A DNA stretch of 64,000 nt from JACZUI01 sp965216725 (GTDB lineage: Bacteria; Actinomycetota; Acidimicrobiia; Spongiisociales; ZC4RG35): assembly GCA_965216725.1 (NCBI GenBank), contig CBDCGI010000018.1, forward strand, positions 128,005 to 192,004. Direction: 5' to 3'. A model generated the notes under the pieces. The model searched no databases. It saw only the letters and a program-made list of their open reading frames with translations, and was not told the origin of the DNA. Position 1 is the stretch's first letter; each line of letters begins with the position of its first letter. Below, one piece after another: positions 26,973 to 36,569 of the stretch. The position numbers and the translations under genes were made by a program.

Positions 26973-28181
26973 TCATCCCTTTTCGGCCACCTCGGCAACC
27001 CGTTCCCGCCTCTCAGCGGAACGATTGGCATCCCCCTGGATCTCGATGAGCTGCTCTCTCGTCGCCGCGGCGATCTCGGCGGCATGGGCCTCGGCGTGAG
27101 CGAGCCGGCTCTCGACACCCTCCTCGACGAGTTTGCGCGCTTCGTCGAGTAAGGCCTCCACCATTTCGGATTCAGGCACCACCCGAACCACCTGACCCTT
27201 GATGAACAAGTGCCCCTTACCCCGACCGGCGGCGATACCAATATCAGCCTCACGGGCTTCACCGGGCCCATTGACCACACAGCCCATCACTGCCACCTGA
27301 ATGGGGAGGTTTTCCGCCTCCAGAGCCTTCTGCGCCGAAGTGGCCACCTCTATCACATCGACTTCGGCGCGGCCGCACGAAGGGCATGCGATCAGATCGA
27401 GGCCTTTACGCTCCCGCAAGCCGAGGAATTCGAGAAGCTGTCGACCGGCCTTGGCTTCTTCCACCGGATCCGCCGTCAGGGAGAAACGGATCGTGTCGCC
27501 TATTCCCTCCTGGAGGAGGGTGGCGATTCCAGCCACTGACTTGATGAGCCCAGATGGCGGCGGCCCGGCTTCGGTGACCCCGAGGTGGAACGGGTAGTCG
27601 ACCGTGTCGGCGAGCAATCGGTATGAATTCACCATCGACGGGACGTGGGAATGCTTGACCGAGATCTTGATGTCGTAGAACCCGACATCCTCGAGATAGC
27701 CGATCTCCTTTTGTGCCGATTCGACGAGGGCCTCGGGAACGGCCGATCCGTGTTTCTCCATGAGATCCTTGTCCAACGAACCCGCGTTAACCCCCACCCG
27801 AATCGGAATCCCCCGGTCGAGAGCCTCGCGCGCCACCGTCTTGATCTGTTCTTCCTTTCGGATGTTCCCCGGATTGAGACGTAGTCCGTGGACGCCGGCC
27901 TCCATTGCGGCGAGAGCCAGGCGGTATTGGTAGTGAATATCGGCGATGATCGGGACCGGCGAGCGAGGCACGATCTCCGCGAGGCCCTGAGCAGCCTCGA
28001 CTTCATTGCATGTGATGCGGACGATATCGGCGCCCGCGCCCGCAAGGGCATAGACCTGAGCCAGAGTCCCGTCGACATCGGCGGTTTTGGTCGTAGTCAT
28101 CGATTGCACCGTGATCGGTGCACCACCTCCGACAGGGACGCCACCAACATGCAGTTGTCGAGTCTGGCGACGTTCGATCAT
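26973..28181 (-). CDS. ispG: 4-hydroxy-3-methylbut-2-en-1-yl diphosphate synthase (IspG/GcpE)
   Basis: [4Fe-4S] enzyme of the MEP isoprenoid pathway that converts MEcPP to HMBPP. From ATG 28181 (MIERRQTRQLHVG) the TIM barrel carries VQSMTTTKTADVDGTL, PIIADIHYQYRLAL and RLNPGNI, and the C-terminal domain has the cluster ligands CPSCGR and VMGCVVNGPGEA. After the usual end there is a roughly 50-residue charged Ala/Glu-rich coiled-coil-like tail, giving 402 aa. In-frame upstream codons to 28277 pass into the repeat region and are not conserved. With dxr two genes upstream it gives two MEP steps in one block. Confidence 0.95.
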   Translation of the reverse strand: MIERRQTRQLHVGGVPVGGGAPITVQSMTTTKTADVDGTLAQVYALAGAGADIVRITCNEVEAAQGLAEIVPRSPVPIIADIHYQYRLALAAMEAGVHGLRLNPGNIRKEEQIKTVAREALDRGIPIRVGVNAGSLDKDLMEKHGSAVPEALVESAQKEIGYLEDVGFYDIKISVKHSHVPSMVNSYRLLADTVDYPFHLGVTEAGPPPSGLIKSVAGIATLLQEGIGDTIRFSLTADPVEEAKAGRQLLEFLGLRERKGLDLIACPSCGRAEVDVIEVATSAQKALEAENLPIQVAVMGCVVNGPGEAREADIGIAAGRGKGHLFIKGQVVRVVPESEMVEALLDEARKLVEEGVESRLAHAEAHAAEIAAATREQLIEIQGDANRSAERRERVAEVAEKG

Positions 28182-28230
28182 TGGCGGTGAGGGTAGTTGT
28201 CGGACCGTCGAATACGCCTCAGCGACCTCC

Positions 28231-28335
28231 CTCATCGGCCCTAACGGCCTCACCCCCTCCGTCGCCTCCGGCGCCACCTCCCCTCATCGGCCCTGACGGG
28301 CCTCACCCCCTCCGTCGCCTACGGCGCCACCTCCC
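28231..28335. repeat. imperfect 52/53-bp tandem duplication in the rseP-ispG gap
   Basis: Two adjacent copies (28231-28282 and 28283-28335) starting CTCATCGGCCCT and ending GGCGCCACCTCCC, differing at only a few bases. They lie in the 263-bp gap between rseP and ispG together with two hairpins. I see no ORF or promoter in them. Confidence 0.75.
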
Positions 28336-28364
28336 CCAACGGTCGCTCTGCTCCCTGGGGGAGG
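28330..28364. repeat. inverted repeat, 9-bp stem
   Basis: CCTCCCCCA and TGGGGGAGG arms with a 17-nt loop, immediately after the tandem duplication. Could act as a terminator after rseP or be part of an interspersed palindromic repeat. Confidence 0.55.
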
Positions 28365-28380
28365 AAATGGTCGCTCATGT

Positions 28381-28415
28381 CTCCCCCCAGCGAACGTAGT
28401 GAGCGTTGGGGGGAG
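28381..28415. repeat. inverted repeat, 12-bp stem
   Basis: CTCCCCCCAGCG pairs with CGTTGGGGGGAG (one G-T wobble), loop AACGTAGTGAG. It lies 30 bp after the rseP stop, so it is a plausible rseP terminator; its similar G/C-run style to the hairpin at 28330 suggests a repeat family. Confidence 0.6.
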
Positions 28416-28444
28416 TACGGCGAAGCCGGGAGGGGGGCCGGCAA

Positions 28445-29557
28445 TCAAAGGTTTATCGGGTTCACCACGTCGAGGACAATGGCCACCAACCCGAGGAATG
28501 CGAAGATCCCTACGACGGCAACTGCAATTGGTGCCAGTTTCCTCACGTCGGCTGTTCTTCCGGTGGCCCTCTCATAAAGGGCGACGGCGAAGTGGCCTCC
28601 GTCGAGCGGAGGAAGCGGGATCACATTGAATGTCGCCAGCGTCACGTTGAGGATTGCCATCGTCCCGAGAAGCGCAATCAGCGAATCGGTCTGATTGCCC
28701 AGATTCACTATCCCGATGGGGCTGACGGGCCGGATCTCGGGGTCGACGTCGGTGTCACCGGCAAAGACAGCGAAGTATTGAGCGATGCTCGAGGGCGCCA
28801 GAAGGTTGCCGATGGCTTCGAAAGTCAGCCGGATCCCGGTCCAGAGCTCTTCAGCGGCGAGACCGATTGCCTCCAGCAACCCCGGCTGGCGGGTGACGAC
28901 CTCTGGCCGCACGCCGAGGAAGCCGGTCGTTGTACCGTCGGGCAGCGAGTTCTCCAACAGGACGACATCGAGTTCCTCTTGCGAACCCTCTCTGTCGATG
29001 ACGATTGTTGTGGCCCCGGGGCCTACTGCCTCCAGGGCGGCCGTGGTCTCTTCCCAATCGGTGACCGGGTAGGGACCCACCTCGAGGATCACGTCTCCGG
29101 GCTCCAGCCCGGCCTCTGAAGCGGGCGTGACTTCGGTGACACCGTCCAGTTCTACGGTCTCGACCACCTCATTGACAACTGGCTGCGGTTCGGGCACTCC
29201 GTTGACGATGAAGATCGCGTAGAACAACAGGAAGGCCATGAAGAAGTTGAGACCGACACCGGCGAGAACCACAAAGCTCTTTTCCCAGAACTTCTTCTCC
29301 CTGTAGGTGCGGCCCATGTCCTCAGGCGCTACCTCCTCGAGGGCGTTCATTCCGACTATCCGGACGTAACCTCCGAAGGGAAGCCATTTCACCCCGTATT
29401 CGGTCTCCCCCCGCCTGGTGGACCAGATCTTGGGACCGAAACCGAAGAAGAACTCGTTCACCTTCATCCCCACGGCTTTCGCCGCCAGGAAATGACCCGC
29501 CTCGTGGACGGTTACGAAAAAGACGATGGCGAGGGCAATCCCCAAACCTTGGAGCAT
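28445..29557 (-). CDS. rseP: RIP metalloprotease (site-2 protease, RseP family)
   Basis: Intramembrane zinc protease that cleaves membrane proteins such as anti-sigma factors. The 370-aa protein begins with a helix containing HEAGH (zinc motif HExxH), has a central PDZ domain (VTEVTPASEAGLEPGDVILEV), several transmembrane helices, and the second active-site motif in NVIPLPPLDGGH. It sits in the canonical frr-cdsA-dxr-rseP-ispG order. Target proteins cannot be inferred. Confidence 0.95.
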   Translation of the reverse strand: MLQGLGIALAIVFFVTVHEAGHFLAAKAVGMKVNEFFFGFGPKIWSTRRGETEYGVKWLPFGGYVRIVGMNALEEVAPEDMGRTYREKKFWEKSFVVLAGVGLNFFMAFLLFYAIFIVNGVPEPQPVVNEVVETVELDGVTEVTPASEAGLEPGDVILEVGPYPVTDWEETTAALEAVGPGATTIVIDREGSQEELDVVLLENSLPDGTTTGFLGVRPEVVTRQPGLLEAIGLAAEELWTGIRLTFEAIGNLLAPSSIAQYFAVFAGDTDVDPEIRPVSPIGIVNLGNQTDSLIALLGTMAILNVTLATFNVIPLPPLDGGHFAVALYERATGRTADVRKLAPIAVAVVGIFAFLGLVAIVLDVVNPINL

Positions 29558-29590
29558 GACGCGATCAAGTTACCTGCGGGGCATTCCTAG

Positions 29591-30736
29591 TCAGCACACA
29601 CCGGCGACGATCGACGCCGCCGTTTCTCTGGCCTCGCGGTCGACGTCCACCACATCCTCCACCGATGTGAGGGCCCGCCACGGCACCGCTGCCAGCGTCG
29701 CGGCGACGACTTCGGTGATCCCGTTGAAGCCAAGCCTGCCCTGCAGAAAGGCCTCAACGGCGATCTCATCAGCCGCATTCATGACTGCTGGGGCCGAACC
29801 TCCTTTGCCGCCTGCCTGGTATGCGAGGTCCAGTGATGGGAAAGCGTCGCGGTCCGGGTCTTCGAACGTGAGATTCATACCAACGGGGCTGAACACGTCG
29901 CCTGGCCCGGGTGCCCGATCGGGGCTGGTGATGGCGAACTGGATGGGGATTCTCATATCGGGATACCCGAGATGGCCTTTCCACGAGCCATCCTCAAAGG
30001 CCACCGCGGAATGGAGGATCGACTGGGGGTGGACGACCACCTCGATGCGGTCATAGGGAACGCCGAAGAGGTGGTGGGCTTCGATGACTTCGAGACCCTT
30101 GTTGAAGAGAGTGGCCGAATCGATGGTGATGCGAGGACCCATATCCCATGTGGGGTGAGACAAGGCCTCAGCAGGAGTGACTTCGGCGAGTGACTCCCTG
30201 CTCCGACCTCGAAAGGGTCCTCCCGATGCGGTGAGAATGAGCTTCTCGACCGAAGCCACCTTCTCACCGAGCAGGCACTGGAAGATCGCCGAGTGCTCAC
30301 TGTCGACGGGGATCAGCTCACCCTTGCCTCCTTCGAGAACCGACGTGACCAGAGAGCCCCCCGCAACGAGACTCTCTTTGTTGGCGAGGGCGACCCGATT
30401 CCCCGCTTGGAGAGCGGTAATGGTCGACCTCAGCCCTGCTGCCCCAACGATCGCGTTGACGACAGTCACGCCAGGTTGAGCAGCCATCTCCAGGATCGCC
30501 TCAGAGTCGAACCGAGCTCGATTCCCCACCTGTTCTCTGAAGTCTCGCCGCTCATCCGTGGTGCCGCCTGTGATGGCCACCGCAGCCTGTGGGTATCGAC
30601 CCGCTAGATCTGCAAATGTCTGCGTGGGCAGCCTTGCGGCGAGTCCGGCTACCTCGACCCCGAGTTTCTCGGCGACTTCGAGGGTCTGGGTACCGATGGA
30701 CCCGGTCGCCCCGAGGACGACGATCGGGGAGGTCAC
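29591..30736 (-). CDS. dxr: 1-deoxy-D-xylulose 5-phosphate reductoisomerase
   Basis: NADPH-dependent second enzyme of the MEP isoprenoid pathway. It has the nucleotide-binding VLGATGSIGTQTLEV, the NKESLVAGG segment, the metal/substrate motifs VDSEHSAIFQCL and ILTASGGPFRG, and NAADEIAVEAFL near the end. The 381-aa length is normal. The start overlaps the cdsA stop as ATGA. It is 33 bp upstream of rseP. Confidence 0.97.
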   Translation of the reverse strand: MTSPIVVLGATGSIGTQTLEVAEKLGVEVAGLAARLPTQTFADLAGRYPQAAVAITGGTTDERRDFREQVGNRARFDSEAILEMAAQPGVTVVNAIVGAAGLRSTITALQAGNRVALANKESLVAGGSLVTSVLEGGKGELIPVDSEHSAIFQCLLGEKVASVEKLILTASGGPFRGRSRESLAEVTPAEALSHPTWDMGPRITIDSATLFNKGLEVIEAHHLFGVPYDRIEVVVHPQSILHSAVAFEDGSWKGHLGYPDMRIPIQFAITSPDRAPGPGDVFSPVGMNLTFEDPDRDAFPSLDLAYQAGGKGGSAPAVMNAADEIAVEAFLQGRLGFNGITEVVAATLAAVPWRALTSVEDVVDVDREARETAASIVAGVC

Positions 30737-31962
30737 AGCAGACCGAAACCTCTGAGCAATACGTATACCGCGGGCACGGCGAGGATGAAGCCGTCGACTC
30801 GGTCGATGATGCCTCCATGGCCGGGCAGGACCGAACCCATGTCCTTGACTCCTACCGAGCGCTTCACCATGGATGCCGCAAGGTCGCCAATTGGCGACAC
30901 CACGGCGATGACAAGGGCGAGGGCGAGGGCACGACCGAATCCGATGTCCTCCCAGGCGGGGAACAAGACCAACAAACTGGCCACTGCGATGGTGGCGATC
31001 GTTCCGCCGACCAACCCTTCAACGGTCTTCTTCGGCGAGAGGACCGGAGCGAGCTTCCGCCGACCGAAGCCTCGACCGACAAAAAAAGCGCCGATGTCGT
31101 TTGATGCCACCACGACAACGAGGAAGAGGATCATGGCGACAGGCTCAGGGCCCTTCTCGATCAAGATCGCAAACGAGAGAAGCCCGATCCAAATCATCCC
31201 CAAAACCGTCCATGACGCGTTTTCGAGGGAGTCGCGCCTTGTCGACAGCGAATAGAAGAGGATGGTGGCGACTGTGAAGCCGGAAGCCCAGCCACCGATG
31301 GCTCCCGGCCCGCTGATCTGAGCTCCGACCGCCATGAATACGACTCCCAGAAGGCCAAACAGCGCAAGCGGCCGGTAGCCGCGTGTGCGCACGGTTGCGT
31401 AAAGCTCGCCGCAGGCAACGACCATCAGCACAGCAATGAATCCGGTGAACCACCAGCCTCCGAGCAGGAGCGATCCAAGAAAGAGCCCAAAAATGATGAG
31501 CGCGGAACCGATGCGCATGGTCAGATCCGATGCAGCTGCTTGCTCCGCGGCCTCGAGCTGCTCCTCCGAGTCGAGGGTCGTGCCGGTCACGTCCTCGAAC
31601 CCCACGAGGCCGGATCCGACTCCGGGAACCGTGGCAGCCACCGCCTGCTGTTCCCAGTCGGCCTGTGCAGATTTGCTCACCTCTTCGGCAAGACCCCGAT
31701 ACTCCTCGGTTGTCGCCGAGCGATACTCTTCGGCCGAGAAGTCATCGAGGTCAGTAGCCGACGAAGCCATGGCTTCCCAGTCGCTGAGATCCACGTCCTC
31801 GTCGTCAGGACCAATGTCCGGACCGGTGGCTTCCTCCGCAGGCTCGCCGGAGCCGCTCTCCTCCAACCCGGGAAGGGTGAACACTTCGGCCTCTTCGCTC
31901 GTAGCTTCCCACGGCCGGCTGAAGCCGTTGTCCTGATCGTTGGGAGTGTCTCCGTCGCCCAT
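30733..31962 (-). CDS. cdsA: phosphatidate cytidylyltransferase with acidic N-terminal extension
   Basis: Makes CDP-diacylglycerol from phosphatidic acid and CTP at the membrane. The C-terminal roughly 260 residues hold 6-8 membrane helices and the CdsA signature SMVKRSVGVKD followed by PGHGGIIDRVD. Before the first helix (about residue 150) there is a long acidic, low-complexity extension (EEAEVF, GPDDEDVDLSDWEAM, EEYRSATTEEYRG) absent from most CdsA proteins. The ATG overlaps the frr stop by one base (TGATG) and is coupled to dxr downstream. Confidence 0.95.
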   Translation of the reverse strand: MGDGDTPNDQDNGFSRPWEATSEEAEVFTLPGLEESGSGEPAEEATGPDIGPDDEDVDLSDWEAMASSATDLDDFSAEEYRSATTEEYRGLAEEVSKSAQADWEQQAVAATVPGVGSGLVGFEDVTGTTLDSEEQLEAAEQAAASDLTMRIGSALIIFGLFLGSLLLGGWWFTGFIAVLMVVACGELYATVRTRGYRPLALFGLLGVVFMAVGAQISGPGAIGGWASGFTVATILFYSLSTRRDSLENASWTVLGMIWIGLLSFAILIEKGPEPVAMILFLVVVVASNDIGAFFVGRGFGRRKLAPVLSPKKTVEGLVGGTIATIAVASLLVLFPAWEDIGFGRALALALVIAVVSPIGDLAASMVKRSVGVKDMGSVLPGHGGIIDRVDGFILAVPAVYVLLRGFGLL

Positions 31963-32519
31963 CAGACCTCGAGCAACTCCTCTTCTTTCCTGGCCACCAG
32001 GTCGTCGACTTTCCCGACATGTTTGTCGGTGAGCTTTTGGAGCTCGTCTTCGCCGCGGTGTATGTCGTCGTCGGAAATCTCACCGTGAAGGGCCTCCATG
32101 TCGGCCCGGGCGTGGCGACGAACATTGCGGATAGCTACCCGTCCGTCTTCAGCCATATTGTGAACCACCTTGATCAGATCCTTGCGGCGCTCTTCCGTGA
32201 GGGGCGGGAATGCGATGCGAATCACATTGCCGTCGTTGCTCGGGTTCAGGCCGAGATCGGAGGTCTGGATGGCGCGCTCGATGTCCGAGACGGTGGACTT
32301 GTCAAACGGCTGTACAACCAGGAGCCGAGCTTCGGGCACCGATATCGACGCCAGCTGTTGGAGAGGTGTCTGGGAGCCGTAGTAGTCGATGTTGATCCGC
32401 TGCAGAAGTTGAGGATTGGCTCGCCCGGTCCTGACAGTGGCGAATTCCGATGCCACGTGGTCAACGGCCATGGCCATCTTGTGATCGGCCTCGGTCAAGA
32501 GGTCGCTGATCATCTTCAT
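31962..32519 (-). CDS. frr: ribosome recycling factor
   Basis: Splits post-termination ribosomes together with EF-G. The 185-aa protein shows the RRF core: VRTGRANPQLLQRINIDYYG, TPLQQLASISVPEARLL, LTEERRKDLIKVVHNMAEDGRVAIRNVRR. It follows pyrH by 6 bp and its stop overlaps the cdsA start. Confidence 0.98.
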   Translation of the reverse strand: MKMISDLLTEADHKMAMAVDHVASEFATVRTGRANPQLLQRINIDYYGSQTPLQQLASISVPEARLLVVQPFDKSTVSDIERAIQTSDLGLNPSNDGNVIRIAFPPLTEERRKDLIKVVHNMAEDGRVAIRNVRRHARADMEALHGEISDDDIHRGEDELQKLTDKHVGKVDDLVARKEEELLEV

Positions 32520-32525
32520 TCCTCC

Positions 32526-33242
32526 TCAGTGGATGACGGTACCGATCTCATCCCCTCGAATCGCCTTGAGAATGTTCCCGGCGGCCATCATGTCGAAAAC
32601 GACGATCGGCACGTCGTGCTCTTTGCACATCGTAACTGCGGTGGTGTCCATCACCTTGAGTTCACGGGCGATGAAATCCATGTACGAGAGCTCGGGGTGC
32701 CGGACGGCCTCCGAGTTGGTCGCGGGGTCCGAGTCGTAGATCCCGTCCACTTTGCTGGCTTTCAGGATGACTTCTGCGTTCATCTCGATCGCGCGTAGAG
32801 CAGCTGTCGTGTCGGTGGTGAAGAAAGGATTGCCGGTCCCCGCAGCGAAGATCACGACGCGGCCTTTCTCGAGATGGCGAACTGCTCGGAGCCTTATGTA
32901 GGGCTCTGCCAGCTCTTGCATCGTGATGGCCGACTGGACGCGAGTCACCACATCGCGCTTCTCCAAAGCGTCACGCAAGGCGAGTGCGTTGATGACGGTC
33001 GCCAGCATTCCCATGTAGTCGGCCGTCGCTGGATCCATGCCTTTGGCGGCTTGCGATACTCCGCGAAAGATGTTGCCTCCACCGACGACAACCGCCACCT
33101 GCACCTTCTCGTCGAGGGCCTCAGCGATCTCGTCGGCCACCCGGTTGACCGTGAGGGGATCTATCCCGTACCCGACCGCCGGATCGGCGAACGCCTCACC
33201 TGAGAGCTTGAGAAGGACTCTTCTTGCGCCGGGCTGTGACAT
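32526..33242 (-). CDS. pyrH: uridylate kinase
   Basis: Phosphorylates UMP to UDP; amino-acid-kinase fold. Motifs: VLLKLSGEAF at the start, VVVGGGNIFRG, DYMGMLATVINALAL, and FAAGTGNPFFTTDTTAALRA. The 238-aa length is normal for the hexameric bacterial enzyme. It lies between tsf and frr in the conserved order. Confidence 0.98.
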   Translation of the reverse strand: MSQPGARRVLLKLSGEAFADPAVGYGIDPLTVNRVADEIAEALDEKVQVAVVVGGGNIFRGVSQAAKGMDPATADYMGMLATVINALALRDALEKRDVVTRVQSAITMQELAEPYIRLRAVRHLEKGRVVIFAAGTGNPFFTTDTTAALRAIEMNAEVILKASKVDGIYDSDPATNSEAVRHPELSYMDFIARELKVMDTTAVTMCKEHDVPIVVFDMMAAGNILKAIRGDEIGTVIH

Positions 33243-33249
33243 TTTGCTC

Positions 33250-33858
33250 CTATTCGCCTATGGAGATCCTGGAGAATCGGCGGACTGAGATGTTCTCTCC
33301 CATCTTCGCGGCGAGCTCACCGACCATATCCCCGATGGAGCCTTCGTAGCGCTCGGCATTGACGAATTTCTGGTCGTAGAGCACGTTCTCCGTATACCAG
33401 GACTCGAGCTTGCCCTCCACAATCCTGTCGATGACGTTCTCCGGCTTGCCCTCGGCGAGCGCCTGGCGGCTGATCAGTTCCTTCTCCTTGGCAAGAGCGT
33501 CAGCGTCCACCTCGTCCCGAGTGACCCATGACGGGTTACTCCAGCTGATATGCATGGCGATATCGTCGGCGATGCCCCGGAAGTCGTCGCTCTTGGCGAC
33601 GAAGTCGGTCTCACATGCAAGCTGAACCATGACTCCCAGCACGGGCCGACCGCTTTGGAGGTGGATGTAGCTGCCTATCGTGCCCTCGGCGGCTTCCCGA
33701 TCTGATCGCTTGGCCATCTTGGCCTGGCCCCTTTCACGCAAAAGCTCGAAGGCTCTGTCCAGATCACCCTCGGCGTCGGTGAGAGCTTTCTTCGCATCCA
33801 TCATCCCGACACCGGCGTCTTGTCGCAGTTTCTGCACGTCCTTGGCAGTAATCGTCAT
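33250..33858 (-). CDS. tsf: elongation factor Ts
   Basis: Nucleotide exchange factor for EF-Tu. The N-terminal module (LRQDAGVGMMDAKKALTDAEGD) contacts EF-Tu; SDREAAEGTIGSYIH and the core with CETDFVAKSDDF follow. At 202 aa this is the short form with a single core repeat. The start overlaps the rpsB stop as ATGA. Confidence 0.97.
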   Translation of the reverse strand: MTITAKDVQKLRQDAGVGMMDAKKALTDAEGDLDRAFELLRERGQAKMAKRSDREAAEGTIGSYIHLQSGRPVLGVMVQLACETDFVAKSDDFRGIADDIAMHISWSNPSWVTRDEVDADALAKEKELISRQALAEGKPENVIDRIVEGKLESWYTENVLYDQKFVNAERYEGSIGDMVGELAAKMGENISVRRFSRISIGE

Positions 33859-34583
33859 GACTCCGAGCTCTCCTCGTCACCTTTGGCCGCCTTGCCGGAG
33901 GCGATCTTCCGGCCTTCTTCGGCGGCGTCGGCAATAGCAGCCGTCACCAGGTCGATGGCTCGAATGGCGTCGTCGTTGCCGGCGATCACATACTCCACGT
34001 CGTCGGGATCACAATTGCTGTCGACGAGAGCGATGATCGGGATCGAAAGCCGTGCCGCTTCGGAGACTGCCGTTGACTCCGTATTGACGTCAACGATGAA
34101 GACCGCGTCGGGAACCTTCTTCATGTCGGCCACACCACCCAGGTTCTGCTCCAGCTTGGCTAGCTCACGACGGAGCTTGAGGCGCTCCTTCTTGGGAAGC
34201 GACTCCATCTCACCGTTGCTCTCCATATTGCGGAGCTCGCGCATGTAAAAGATGCGCTTCTGGATCGTGGCGAAGTTGGTGAGCATGCCACCCAACCACC
34301 GATAGTTCACGAAGGGCATGCCGGCGCGCCCGGCATGTTGCGCGATCGAGTCCTGTGCCTGTTTTTTGGTGCCGACGAAGAGGACGGTTCCACCATCGGT
34401 CACTGCGTCTTTGACGAATTTGGTGGCATCCTCGACCTCGGTCACCGTCTGCCGAAGGTCGATGATGTGGATTCCGTTTCTCTCCCCGTAGATGTAGGGG
34501 CGCATCTTTGGGTTCCAGCGCCGGGTCTGGTGCCCGAAATGTACGCCGGCCTCCAAGAGCTGCTTCATGGTTACCGCAGCCAT
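33855..34583 (-). CDS. rpsB: 30S ribosomal protein S2
   Basis: Ribosomal protein S2. From ATG 34583 (MAAVTMKQLLEAGVHFGHQT) the 242-aa protein carries RRWNPKMRPYIYGERNGIHI, VLFVGTKKQAQDSI and RWLGGMLTNFATI. An AGAAAGGAAAT site precedes the ATG; in-frame codons to 34685 are not conserved. It is the first gene of the rpsB-tsf-pyrH-frr-cdsA-dxr-rseP-ispG series, preceded by a 289-bp gap. Confidence 0.98.
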   Translation of the reverse strand: MAAVTMKQLLEAGVHFGHQTRRWNPKMRPYIYGERNGIHIIDLRQTVTEVEDATKFVKDAVTDGGTVLFVGTKKQAQDSIAQHAGRAGMPFVNYRWLGGMLTNFATIQKRIFYMRELRNMESNGEMESLPKKERLKLRRELAKLEQNLGGVADMKKVPDAVFIVDVNTESTAVSEAARLSIPIIALVDSNCDPDDVEYVIAGNDDAIRAIDLVTAAIADAAEEGRKIASGKAAKGDEESSES

Positions 34584-34703
34584 GGGATTTCCTTTCTGGT
34601 TGTACCTCCGCAGGCGCGGCTTGTGCCGCACTCGGGGATTGAGTGACCCTCTTTCGGGACATGCCCGACCAGCGAGGGTGCGCATGCGTGCGTGATGGGT
34701 CGG

Positions 34704-34709
34704 ATTGTA
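34704..34709 (-). promoter_or_regulatory. candidate -10 element for the rpsB operon
   Basis: TACAAT (5/6 match to TATAAT) on the minus strand, about 120 nt before the rpsB ATG, in the only gene-free stretch upstream of the operon. I could not find a convincing -35 hexamer at 16-18 nt. The long leader would leave room for S2 autoregulation, but I cannot identify a specific fold. Confidence 0.3.
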
Positions 34710-34794
34710 CGAAACCTCGGGTCAGTTGGGTAATCGAAGCCGCCGGAAGCGTCTCCGCCGGCCGCATCATCCGGCTCGTCGGCCCAGATCACCT

Positions 34795-34846
34795 CGTCGA
34801 GTGTGCCTGTCCTCTCGCATCTTGGGTAGGACAAGCACACTCGACG
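34795..34846 (-). terminator. long hairpin after the whiG-like sigma gene
   Basis: Outer arms CGTCGAGTGTG and CACACTCGACG (11 bp) plus inner TGTCCT/AGGACA (6 bp) with a 2-nt internal bulge on each side. It lies 26 bp after the sigma factor stop and before the rpsB promoter region, so it probably separates the two transcripts. Confidence 0.7.
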
Positions 34847-34872
34847 GGAATCGCTGGGCGGTTGTGCCGAAG

Positions 34873-35626
<754 letters not shown>

Positions 35627-35652
<26 letters not shown>

Positions 35653-36499
35653 ATGTCCCTCTCAGGTGTCGGCGAGTCACCGCAGTGTATATCTGGGTGG
35701 TTGCCAGATCGGTATGCCCCAGCATGTCCTGCACGGCCCTCAGGTCGGCTCCGCCCTCGAGAAGATGCGTGGCGAAGCTGTGACGAAGCGCGTGAGGAAA
35801 CGTGGCCAGCCTGTTTTGGACCACGCGGCGTATGCCTCGCTCACTGAGCGGAGCACCCCTCACTCCCACCCATAGCGCGTCACTCGCATCCGGACCTGCC
35901 AGCAGAAGCCTCCCACTGTTGACGTAGCCAATGACGGCTTCTCTCGCCGGTCTGCCAATGGGCACGCGCCGGGTCTTGTTGCCCTTGCCGGTCACGGTGA
36001 GCAGGTCGGATCCGACGTCAGACAAGGTCATCGCGGCCAGCTCGGCAACACGCAGACCTGTGGAATAAAGGACGTCGAGAAGAGCTCGATCCCGGAGCCC
36101 GACCGGACTGGTCACATCGATGGTCTCGATTGCATGGATGACCGTGCGGGTGGGCAGAGCATGTGGCAGGGATCTTCCCAATCGCGGTCGGTCGATGGAT
36201 TCGAACGGATTCGAATCCACGACAGCCCGGCGACCCAAGTCCCCGTAGAACGACCTGATCGCAGACGCTTTACGCGCTATCGACCGGCGTGAATACCCGC
36301 ATTCGGCCAGATGTGCCATATATCCGCGGGCGATTCGGCGGTCGACAGCAGAGATGGCGCGGACGCCTTCTGCATCCAGAAAGGTGAAGAACTGGCTCAG
36401 ATCTCTCCTGTAAGCGGCAATGGTGTTGGTTGCCAGGCCACGTTCGTGCTCGATGCGGGTGAGATAGTCGGTCACGCGAGACTCAGCCCACTCCGGCAT
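35627..36499 (-). CDS. xerC: tyrosine recombinase, XerC family
   Basis: Site-specific recombinase, probably for chromosome dimer resolution at dif with XerD. The N-terminal SAM-like domain (ESRVTDYLTRIEHERGLATNTIAAYRRDL) precedes the catalytic domain with the first Arg in STGLRVAELAAM, Lys in TGKGNKTRRVP, HALRHSFATHLLEGG (HxxR), a His in LGHTDLATTQIY and the nucleophile Tyr there. From ATG 36499 it is 290 aa, a normal XerC length. The open frame extends to 36631 but would overlap dprA. Its stop lies within the sigma gene. Confidence 0.92.
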
Positions 36500-36569
36500 C
36501 TCGAGGGAAGTCACGCACCGGATGCTATTGGCCACGGCGGTCAACGCCTCGGATTGCCCCGGCGAGTGG

